Position numbers and translations under genes: made by a program. Source: JBBSTY01 sp038235385 (GTDB lineage: Bacteria; Actinomycetota; Acidimicrobiia; Acidimicrobiales; Acidimicrobilacustridaceae). Taken from it: a stretch of DNA of 27,628 bases. Positions 21,715-27,628 of this stretch are shown here, in pieces. The stretch lies in contig JBBSTY010000038.1 in the NCBI GenBank assembly GCA_038235385.1, positions 1 through 27,628 on the forward strand. Direction: 5' to 3'. Each line of letters starts with the position of its first letter. The stretch's first letter is position 1. The notes under the pieces are model-generated. The model saw only the letters and a list, made by a program, of their open reading frames with translations, made no database searches and was not told where the DNA came from.

Positions 21715-22965
21715 TCAGCCGTTCGCGGGCGGGTCGGCGGGCAGGTCCGTCTTCCATGGGATGTACACGCCGAGCACGCCGGTGGTGCCCGTGTCGCGGA
21801 TCATGAAGAACGAGTTGCGTTGCATCGACGGGTTGGTGAGGTCGCGCAGGAAGGCGACGCCCTCGGCGCCGCCCTTGCAGACCGGGTTGTTGGTGGGCGC
21901 GATCAGCAACGGCTCAGGGGTGGACGTGGTGAGCAGGGTCACGGGGTCGCTGGTGTCGGGGCTGCGGAAGCTCCAGGCCTGACAACGTGACTCCGCGTCG
22001 AGCGTGGAGGTGATCAGCATCAGGTTGCCCGGTGCGAGGTCGACGCCGGTGAAGGTGACCCCGCTGGGGATGCCCTGCACGTTCCCCTCGACGGTGGCGG
22101 CGGGCGCCGCCGGGTTCGGTGCCGCGAGCGGCGTGGGGTTGGTGACCGGGTCGCGACCGCTCGCCCAGTCGAGCGAACGGGAGCGGATGGTGGGCACGGT
22201 TCGCTTGGCGATCCAGACGGCCTTCGGGGAGGGACCGTCGGTGGTGACCATCGACTCGCTGTTGCAGTTGGTGCCGTTCGACGAGTAGTCGGCGAGGTCG
22301 AAGATGCGATGCGGGGACCACGTGGGATCGTCGAGCGCCGGTTCGGGCAGTTCGATCATGCGCCGAGACGTGCACTGGACCGACTGCCAGTTGCCCGACC
22401 CCGGGGGCGACTCGACCTTCGACGGGTTCTTGGTGGCGTCGCCGATCCCGGCGATGAGCAACGTCGGCGTGGACGTGCCGCCGATCGTGCGGACCGGGCC
22501 GAGGGCGAGGTCCTCCCAGTCGTTGTTCTCCGCCACCCACGGGTTGGTGGCCATGGACTCATCCGCGATGCGGAACTGGCGCACCTCCACCACGTTCTGG
22601 TCGGCGTCGAGGCGGAACGCGTAGAGGCTCGCCCGCTCGACGCGCCGGCACCGGTTGCGGCCGGTGGCCGTGGCGGTGTCGGTCGGCGGGCACCAAGAGG
22701 GGACGGCATCGGGTGCACCGGACGGCAACGCGGCGAGGCCCTGGCTGGGGTCGGCCTCCTGCTTCCACACATCGCGGATCGACCAGTACCACCCGGCGTG
22801 GGTCGGCGAGGCGACCACGCCGGACAGCTCGTTGGCATCGGTGAGCGTGAGCTCCTGGACGATGCGGGCCTGCTCGGGCAGGTACTGGCACGCCGCCACC
22901 AGGACGGTGAGCACCGCGAGCGCGGCGACGGTTCGTGCGGCGGTGCCGGTTCGGGTGCGGGTCAC
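21715..22965 (-). CDS. Secreted lipoprotein with DWED motif (phytase/esterase-like beta-propeller type)
   Basis: The 416-residue product has a lipobox LVAAC (Cys26) after a hydrophobic signal. The mature part has ELSGVVASPTHAGWYWSIRD, an LYAFRLDAD strand, NNDWEDLALGP and LLIAGIGDATKNP. From memory this order (Trp-rich start, LYA, DWED, IGD) marks a family of actinobacterial extracellular proteins that are probably beta-propellers, often annotated as hypothetical or phytase/esterase-like. Several cysteines suggest disulfides. It may bind or cleave an extracellular ligand, but no catalytic residues can be named. GTG at 22965 is chosen because it opens the signal peptide and has a GAGAGGA ribosome site 8 bases upstream. 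It follows the nitronate monooxygenase gene on the same strand after 95 bp, with its own predicted -10. Confidence 0.75.
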   Translation of the reverse strand: MTRTRTGTAARTVAALAVLTVLVAACQYLPEQARIVQELTLTDANELSGVVASPTHAGWYWSIRDVWKQEADPSQGLAALPSGAPDAVPSWCPPTDTATATGRNRCRRVERASLYAFRLDADQNVVEVRQFRIADESMATNPWVAENNDWEDLALGPVRTIGGTSTPTLLIAGIGDATKNPSKVESPPGSGNWQSVQCTSRRMIELPEPALDDPTWSPHRIFDLADYSSNGTNCNSESMVTTDGPSPKAVWIAKRTVPTIRSRSLDWASGRDPVTNPTPLAAPNPAAPAATVEGNVQGIPSGVTFTGVDLAPGNLMLITSTLDAESRCQAWSFRSPDTSDPVTLLTTSTPEPLLIAPTNNPVCKGGAEGVAFLRDLTNPSMQRNSFFMIRDTGTTGVLGVYIPWKTDLPADPPANG

Positions 22966-22999
22966 CGGTGGGTCCTCTCGACGGCAGCCAGGATCTCCC

Positions 23000-23005
23000 A
23001 GCGTA
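23000..23005 (-). promoter_or_regulatory. Predicted -10 for the DWED-motif lipoprotein gene
   Basis: The minus strand reads TACGCT 34 bp before the GTG start. It would give a leader of about 28 nt that contains the ribosome site. No clear -35 is seen. Confidence 0.35.
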
Positions 23006-23023
23006 GGACCCGAGCCGTCCCCA

Positions 23024-23038
23024 CGGGCCAGAAGCCCG
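23024..23038 (-). terminator. Weak hairpin after the nitronate monooxygenase gene
   Basis: CGGGC and GCCCG flank a 5-base loop 23 bp after the stop. The stem is short and has no T-run, so termination here is uncertain. Confidence 0.25.
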
Positions 23039-23060
23039 AACCCGCCAGGCTGTGGGAGGA

Positions 23061-24200
23061 CTACCCCGCGTTCGCGGCGGCCTCGTTGAGGGCGTCGAGG
23101 TGGCTGGTGGCCTCGAGGTACTCGTTGACCCACCGCTCGATCACGGCCGCGCTCTTCTCGACCTTCTCGAACTGGCCGACGACCTGGCCGACCGGGTTGA
23201 AGGCGACGTCGATGGTCTGGTCGGGCCAACGGTGGGTGGCCGCCACCGCGACGCCCGAGACCATGTACTGCAGCGGCATGCCGAGGGGCTCGGGGCTCTC
23301 CGGGTCCTCCCAGGCGTCGGTCCACTCGTTGCGCAGCATCCGACACGGCTTGCCGGTGAACGACCGCGAGCGCACCGTGTCTCGCGAACCGGCGTCGATG
23401 TAGGCCTGCTGCTGCACGGGGGTGTTCTCGGCCTCCTCCACCATCAGCCACTGCGAACCGGACCACGCGCCCTGGCAGCCGAGGGCCAGTGCAGCGGCGA
23501 TCTGCTGGCCGCTGCCGATGCCGCCGGCGGCGAGCACGGGCCGCGGCGCGACCGCCGCGACGACCTGGGGCCACAGGACGATCGAGCCGACCTCGCCGCA
23601 GTGGCCACCGCCCTCGCCGCCCTGGGCGATGATGATGTCGACGTCGGCCTCGGCGTGCTTGAGCGCCTGGTAGGGCGAGCCGCACAGGGCGGCGACCTTG
23701 CGACCCTCGGCGTGGATGTGGTCGATCATGTCCTTGGGTGGCGTACCGAGCGCGTTGGCGATCAGCGCCATCTTGGGGTGGCGGAGCGCGATCTCGACCT
23801 GGGGGGTGGCGGTGGCCTCGGTCCAGCCGAGCAGCTTGAGGGTGTTGTCGTCCTCGCCATCGGGCAGGGGGACGCCGTGATCGGTCATCAGCTTGCGGGC
23901 GAAGTCCAGGTGGCGCTGGGGCACCATGTCCTGGAGCATCGTGGTGAGGTCGTCGGTGGACAGGTCGGCGTCCATGCCCTCGTAGGCGTTGGGGATGACG
24001 ATGTCGACGCCGTATGGGTGATCGCCGATGTGCTCGTCGATCCAGTTCAGCTCGATCTCGAGCTGCTCGGGCGAGAACCCGACGGCGCCGAGCACCCCGA
24101 GGCCGCCCGCCTTGGACACCGCGACGACGACGTCGCGGCAGTGCGTGAAGGCGAAGATCGGGAACTCGATCCCCAGGTCGTCACAGATCGGTGTGCGCAT
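23061..24200 (-). CDS. Nitronate monooxygenase family FMN enzyme
   Basis: This 379-residue TIM-barrel flavoenzyme of the nitronate monooxygenase (2-nitropropane dioxygenase) family has the typical N-terminal AGGLGVLGA (31-39). The active-site segment AQGGEGGGHCG contains His200 (192-202), and the FMN-phosphate loop AGGIGSGQQIA is at 225-235. The family oxidises alkyl nitronates such as propionate 3-nitronate, but many members have unknown substrates. The C-terminal region of about 100 residues after the barrel is longer than in minimal members. ATG at 24200 has an AAGGAAA ribosome site and overlaps the end of the TetR gene by 20 bp. Expression is therefore probably set by that repressor. The substrate or its CoA derivative may be the TetR ligand, but this is inference. 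Confidence 0.88.
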   Translation of the reverse strand: MRTPICDDLGIEFPIFAFTHCRDVVVAVSKAGGLGVLGAVGFSPEQLEIELNWIDEHIGDHPYGVDIVIPNAYEGMDADLSTDDLTTMLQDMVPQRHLDFARKLMTDHGVPLPDGEDDNTLKLLGWTEATATPQVEIALRHPKMALIANALGTPPKDMIDHIHAEGRKVAALCGSPYQALKHAEADVDIIIAQGGEGGGHCGEVGSIVLWPQVVAAVAPRPVLAAGGIGSGQQIAAALALGCQGAWSGSQWLMVEEAENTPVQQQAYIDAGSRDTVRSRSFTGKPCRMLRNEWTDAWEDPESPEPLGMPLQYMVSGVAVAATHRWPDQTIDVAFNPVGQVVGQFEKVEKSAAVIERWVNEYLEATSHLDALNEAAANAG

Positions 24201-24831
24201 GGCGGTTTCCTTTCACCACAGGTGAGGCATCGGTCGATGCCGGTCGGTGCGTTCGGGTGCGGGGTGCCGTGCCGGCGACGACCCCGCGGAGGGCGTCGAT
24301 CGCCAGCTCGTCGGTGACCGCCTCCGGGTCGATGCGGCGCATCATCTCGAGGCCGAGAAGCAGCCCGATCACCGCCGGACCGACATCGGCGGAGCCGCCG
24401 GTCCAGTCGTGGGCGGCCTCGGCGATCGCCCGCCACGCGCCGCGGTAGCGCCGGGCCAGGTGCTCGCGGGCGTCGGGGTTGCGGGCGGCGTAGGACCACA
24501 GCTCGTGCTCGAGCGCGATCCACCGTCCGCCGCCGGTGACCGGCGACGACACGTTGCGCCACAGCACGGCGAGGCGCTCGTCGAGGGTGGTGGCGGTCGT
24601 GAGCTCGGCCCCGATGACCGCCGAGACGTCGTCCACCCATCCGTCGAGGAGAGCGAACAACAGGCCGTCCTTGCCGCCGAAGTGGCTGTAGACGGCACCT
24701 GATGTGCGATCCGCGACATGGGCGATGGCGTCGATCGACGCCGCTTCCACGCCGCGTTCGGCGAACAGCTCGGCGGCGGCATCGAGGAGCCGTCCCCTGG
24801 TGTCGGCTCGTCGCTCCTCCTGGGTGGCCAC
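24181..24831 (-). CDS. TetR-family transcriptional repressor
   Basis: The 216-residue product has an N-terminal TetR helix-turn-helix (about 10-56: LFAERGVEAASIDAIAHVAD, then AVYSHFGGKDGLL) and a helical ligand domain with IALEHELWSYAARNPDARE and a VIGLLLGLEMMRRID segment. It overlaps the nitronate monooxygenase gene by 20 bp and is the first gene of that operon, so it likely represses itself and the enzyme. The GTG start at 24831 has no ribosome site. It lies 7 bases after a TATATT -10 with TTGACC 18 bp further up, so it is probably leaderless. A 14-bp near-palindrome sits in that promoter. The tail after residue 190 (TAPRTRTHRPASTDAS) looks disordered. The ligand is unknown. Confidence 0.88.
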   Translation of the reverse strand: MATQEERRADTRGRLLDAAAELFAERGVEAASIDAIAHVADRTSGAVYSHFGGKDGLLFALLDGWVDDVSAVIGAELTTATTLDERLAVLWRNVSSPVTGGGRWIALEHELWSYAARNPDAREHLARRYRGAWRAIAEAAHDWTGGSADVGPAVIGLLLGLEMMRRIDPEAVTDELAIDALRGVVAGTAPRTRTHRPASTDASPVVKGNRHAHTDL

Positions 24832-24838
24832 CCCAGAT

Positions 24839-24868
24839 AATATAGGAGTCCCAACATATATTGGTCAA
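24839..24868 (-). promoter_or_regulatory. Strong housekeeping-type promoter of the TetR operon
   Basis: On the minus strand TTGACC (24868-24863), an 18-bp spacer and TATATT (24844-24839) precede the GTG at 24831 by 7 bases. The segment is unusually AT-rich for this window. The spacing to the GTG predicts a leaderless transcript. Confidence 0.65.
24851..24864. promoter_or_regulatory. Candidate TetR operator, 14-bp near-palindrome
   Basis: CCAACATATATTGG matches its own reverse complement at 12 of 14 positions. It lies in the spacer of the TetR promoter and touches the -35 hexamer. A repressor bound here would block RNA polymerase, as expected for autorepression. Confidence 0.5.
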
Positions 24869-24969
24869 GCGATGATCTGGCCGACGGGCGCGTGACGGGG
24901 ACATCCCAGCGGTCGCGATCGAGATCGGACCTCGGCCGTGGTCACGGCACGCGCGGACAGGAGAACCCC

Positions 24970-24975
24970 TAAGGT
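24970..24975 (+). promoter_or_regulatory. Predicted -10 for the enoyl-CoA hydratase gene
   Basis: TAAGGT lies 56 bp before the ATG at 25032. It would give a leader of about 50 nt with a GAGGAGG ribosome site. No -35 was recognised, and the TetR site lies more than 100 bp upstream. Confidence 0.35.
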
Positions 24976-25031
24976 TCCTGCGGCGTCGGGGGCTTGTGCG
25001 CTCCCCCCACCAGGTCGAGGAGGCCACCAAG

Positions 25032-25817
25032 ATGTCAGATGTCGTTCGGTACGAGGTTCGTGATCGGGTCGCGATCATCACGCTCGATCGCCCCGAGGCG
25101 CGCAACGCGGTCAACGGCGACGTCGCCGCCGGCATCGAGGCGGCGATCGACCAACTCGAGGAGAACCCCGAGGTGTGGGTGGGCATCCTCACCGCCAACA
25201 CGGGCGCGCAGGAGCGCCCGGTGTTCTGCGCCGGCGCCGACCTCAAGGTCATCAACTCCGGCGGCGCGGCGACGCTCGCCACCGCGCGCGGCGGGTTCGG
25301 CGGCTTCACGTACCGGGAGCGCACCAAGCCGGTGATCGTCGCCGTCGACGGACTTGCCACGGCGGGCGGATGCGAGATCGTGCTGGCGGCCGACCTCGTC
25401 GTCGCATCGCGTCGGTCGGCGTTCGGGCTGGCGGAGGTCAAGCGCAACCTGATCGCCGGCGCCGGCGGCCTGTTCCGTCTGCCCCAGGCCATCGGCCGAG
25501 CCGCGGCCATGGAGGCCATCCTCACCGGTGAGCCCATCCCCGCCGAGCGGGCCTACGAGCTCGGGTTGGTGTCGCGGCTCACCGAGCCGGGCGAGACGCT
25601 CGACGAGGCGCTCCGCCTCGCCGGCCAGATCTGCGCTGCCGCGCCGTTGGCCGTGTGGGCCAGCCGCAAGGTGGTGCTCGCCGCCGCGTACGACGACGAG
25701 GAGTCCCTCAAGCACCTGACCAACACCGAGTTCGCCAAGGTGCTGGCCTCGGAGGACACCAACGAGGGGCTCACGGCGTTCATCGAGAAGCGCACACCCG
25801 AGTGGAAGGGTCGCTGA
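25032..25817 (+). CDS. Enoyl-CoA hydratase/isomerase (crotonase family)
   Basis: The 261-residue crotonase has the first oxyanion/CoA segment VFCAGADLKVI (64-74) and the second DGLATAGGCEIVLAADLVVAS (from residue 106). Both hydratase glutamates are present by position: Glu135 in FGLAEVKRN and Glu161 in AAAMEAILTG. This supports true hydratase activity on trans-2-enoyl-CoA. The length is normal. ATG at 25032 has a GAGGAGG ribosome site 10 bases upstream. The gene is monocistronic, divergent from the TetR operon and convergent with the helicase gene (22-bp gap). It could hydrate enoyl-CoA made by the dehydrogenase at 8291-9571, but the two loci are 15 kb apart and need not be linked. Confidence 0.92.
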   Translation: MSDVVRYEVRDRVAIITLDRPEARNAVNGDVAAGIEAAIDQLEENPEVWVGILTANTGAQERPVFCAGADLKVINSGGAATLATARGGFGGFTYRERTKPVIVAVDGLATAGGCEIVLAADLVVASRRSAFGLAEVKRNLIAGAGGLFRLPQAIGRAAAMEAILTGEPIPAERAYELGLVSRLTEPGETLDEALRLAGQICAAAPLAVWASRKVVLAAAYDDEESLKHLTNTEFAKVLASEDTNEGLTAFIEKRTPEWKGR

Positions 25818-25839
25818 GGCCCGGCGATCCCGTCGGCGG

Positions 25840-27628
25840 TCAGCGTCGACGGTCGCGGCGCGGCGGCGGGCGCGCCGAGGCCGGGTCGAGCGGCCAGTCG
25901 TGCTTGGGGTAGCGGCCGGCCATGTCCTTGCGCACCTCCCGCCACGAACCTGACCAGAGGCCGGGCAGGTCGGACGTCACCTGGATGGGACGTCCCGCGG
26001 GCGAGAGCAGGTGCACCACCAGCGCGATGCGCCCTCGGGCCACCGTCGGATGGATGGTCGTGCCGAAGAGCTCTTGGACCCGCACGGCGATCGCTGGGGC
26101 ATCGCTCGTGTAGTCGACGGGCACGTCGCGACCGCTCGCGATCGCGACCCTGACCGGCATCAGCCCGTCCAGCTCGCGCAGGCGGTGGTGGCCGACGAGG
26201 TCGCGCAGGGCGCCGCCCACGTCCACGCGCTCGAGATCGGCCCGCCCGGTCGCGCGGGTGAGCCGGGGCGCGAGCCACTCGTCGACGGTGGCCAGGAGCG
26301 CGTCGTCGTCGACGGCCGGCCAGTCGTCCCCGACCGCTCGGCGGGCGAACGTGATCCGGGCCTGGAGCGCCCGGTCGGCGTCGCGCCATCGCAGCACCTG
26401 GAGCCGGGTGGCGCGCACGCGATCGAGGAGCGCGGCGATCGTGGCATCGCCGGGGGCCGCTGGACCTTCACGAGATGCCAGGACGAGGGACCCCAGCCGG
26501 CGCTCGGCGCGTTGGCGGAGGTCGTCGCGCGACTCGTCCCACCGGACGGTGTGGACCTGTTCGATGTCGTCGCCGGCGACCCGTTCGAGGCTGTCGTCGT
26601 CGAGGCCGGCGGCCAGCCGGATGCGCAGATCGTCGCGCCCGGGGAGCGCCGGTCCCCGGCGTGGACCCGCCCCCTGCACGAGCGCGCCGTCGAGATCGGC
26701 GACCACGAGGAACCGCTCGCCGATCAGCGCATCACCTGGCGGGAGGGCGGCCGCAGCACCGTTGCGGAGCCGGAACCGACCCTCGCCGCGGGCCTGGGCC
26801 AACCGGTCCGGATACGCAAGTGCGAGCACGGGGCCGCAGGCGGCCACGTCGGCGTCGGTCGGATCCGACCGATCGACGCGCATCCGGCGCCGGAGCTCGC
26901 TCGTCCGCCGCCGCACCAACTGCACCGCTGCCCGGTCCGCGGCGGGATGGCGACGACCCGGATCGAGCACCACGCGGACACGCTCGGCCACATCGGTCGG
27001 GAGCTCCTCGGGTCGCCCTCGGAAGATGTCGCGCTCCTCGACCAGCGCAGCGAGGGCGCAGGCCACGACGACCGCGCCGGGCCGGCCGGCGTCGACGATC
27101 ATCCGCCCCAGGCGGGGGTGCACCGGGAGCTCGGCCATCGTCGTGCCCGCCGCGGTGATCCGACCGGAGTGGTCGACCGCGCCGAGCTCGACGAGGAGCG
27201 TCCGGGCATCGGCGAGGGCCCGGGTCGGGGGCGGATCGAGGAAGCGGAGATCACCGACCTCGGTACCCCACAGGGTGAGCTCGAGGGCGAGGCCGGTGAG
27301 GTCGACGTTGTCGATCTCGGCGGGGGTGAACGGTCGACGGTGCGCGTGCTCGGCCTCGGACCACAAGCGGTGGGCGACGCCCGGCGCGGTGCGCCCGGCA
27401 CGGCCGGACCGCTGGTCGGCCGACGCCCGTGAGATCGGTTCGGTGTGCAGACGGGTGAGCCCGGTTCGGGCGTCGAACCGGGGACTGCGGACCAGTCCGC
27501 TGTCCACGACGATCCGCACACCGGCGACCGTCAGGCTGGTCTCGGCGATGTCGGTGGCGAGCACCACGCGTCGTCGGCCGGGTGGCGACGGCGAGAGCGC
27601 CGCGTCCTGTTCGGCGAGCGACAGTGCG
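25840..27628 (-). CDS. hrpB: HrpB-type ATP-dependent helicase (N-terminal part outside the window)
   Basis: The visible 595 residues are the C-terminal part of a DEAH-box helicase. The frame stays open to the window edge (SLAEQDAALSPSPPGRRRVV precedes motif V). Motif V is LATDIAETSLT and motif VI is QRSGRAGR. A helicase-associated region follows (IDNVDLTGLALELTLWG, LPVHPRLGRMI). The HrpB-specific C-terminal domain ends RPIQVTSDLPGLWSGSWREV and then GRYPKHDWPLDP. Full HrpB proteins are about 800-850 residues, so roughly 250 residues with motifs I to III are missing from view only because of the window end. HrpB is a putative RNA or nucleic-acid helicase with an unsettled role. The basic tail (RPPPRRDRRR) is typical. 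There is no sign of a frameshift. Confidence 0.93.
   Translation of the reverse strand, partial: ALSLAEQDAALSPSPPGRRRVVLATDIAETSLTVAGVRIVVDSGLVRSPRFDARTGLTRLHTEPISRASADQRSGRAGRTAPGVAHRLWSEAEHAHRRPFTPAEIDNVDLTGLALELTLWGTEVGDLRFLDPPPTRALADARTLLVELGAVDHSGRITAAGTTMAELPVHPRLGRMIVDAGRPGAVVVACALAALVEERDIFRGRPEELPTDVAERVRVVLDPGRRHPAADRAAVQLVRRRTSELRRRMRVDRSDPTDADVAACGPVLALAYPDRLAQARGEGRFRLRNGAAAALPPGDALIGERFLVVADLDGALVQGAGPRRGPALPGRDDLRIRLAAGLDDDSLERVAGDDIEQVHTVRWDESRDDLRQRAERRLGSLVLASREGPAAPGDATIAALLDRVRATRLQVLRWRDADRALQARITFARRAVGDDWPAVDDDALLATVDEWLAPRLTRATGRADLERVDVGGALRDLVGHHRLRELDGLMPVRVAIASGRDVPVDYTSDAPAIAVRVQELFGTTIHPTVARGRIALVVHLLSPAGRPIQVTSDLPGLWSGSWREVRKDMAGRYPKHDWPLDPASARPPPRRDRRR

Overview
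The window is about 27.6 kb of very GC-rich DNA with dense genes, strong G/C preference at third codon positions, GTG starts, actinobacterial TAnnnT -10 elements and several probably leaderless genes. The gene families (WS/DGAT acyltransferase, FadE-like acyl-CoA dehydrogenase, EmbR/SARP-type regulator with an FHA domain, AddAB with an iron-sulfur AddB) suggest an actinobacterium, perhaps of the class Acidimicrobiia. The class assignment is inferred from family content alone.

Layout. (1) 1-119: the 3' end of an unknown gene with a 42-bp tandem repeat. (2) 211-7135: a tightly overlapping AddAB-type helicase-nuclease operon for DNA double-strand break processing, with a 66-codon ORF coupled between the two big genes. 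(3) 7128-11118, minus strand: a lipid block of WS/DGAT, then acyl-CoA dehydrogenase, then an APH-fold kinase. The last two look like a split version of ACAD10/ACAD11 and LvaA/LvaC, which remove hydroxyl groups from hydroxyacyl-CoAs through a phosphorylated intermediate. (4) 11234-20621: a signalling island. It holds a TerY-P (YegL/YegK/YegI-like) set of two von Willebrand A proteins, a PP2C phosphatase and a Ser/Thr kinase with a zinc ribbon. With it are a membrane protease with two cytoplasmic FHA domains, a single-pass membrane protein, a small lipoprotein, an EmbR-like wHTH-BTAD-FHA regulator and a lipoprotein zinc metallopeptidase. (5) 20769-27628: an alpha/beta hydrolase, a DWED-motif lipoprotein, a TetR-nitronate monooxygenase operon, a crotonase and the C-terminal part of an HrpB-type helicase.

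How it may work together. In the signalling island one kinase and one phosphatase are surrounded by two phosphothreonine-reading (FHA) proteins. One is a transmembrane protease whose catalytic domain lies outside the membrane. The other is a DNA-binding regulator. The two vWA proteins are likely scaffolds. A reasonable model is that phosphorylation is relayed both to an envelope protease and to transcription. Three direct repeats exactly 11 bp apart in the divergent promoter region at 20664-20693 have the geometry expected of a SARP-family binding site, and could link the regulator to the metallopeptidase and hydrolase. All functional links in this paragraph are inference.

No tRNA, rRNA, CRISPR array, insertion sequence or prophage gene was seen. 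The longest gap without a gene is 264 bp (18174-18437).
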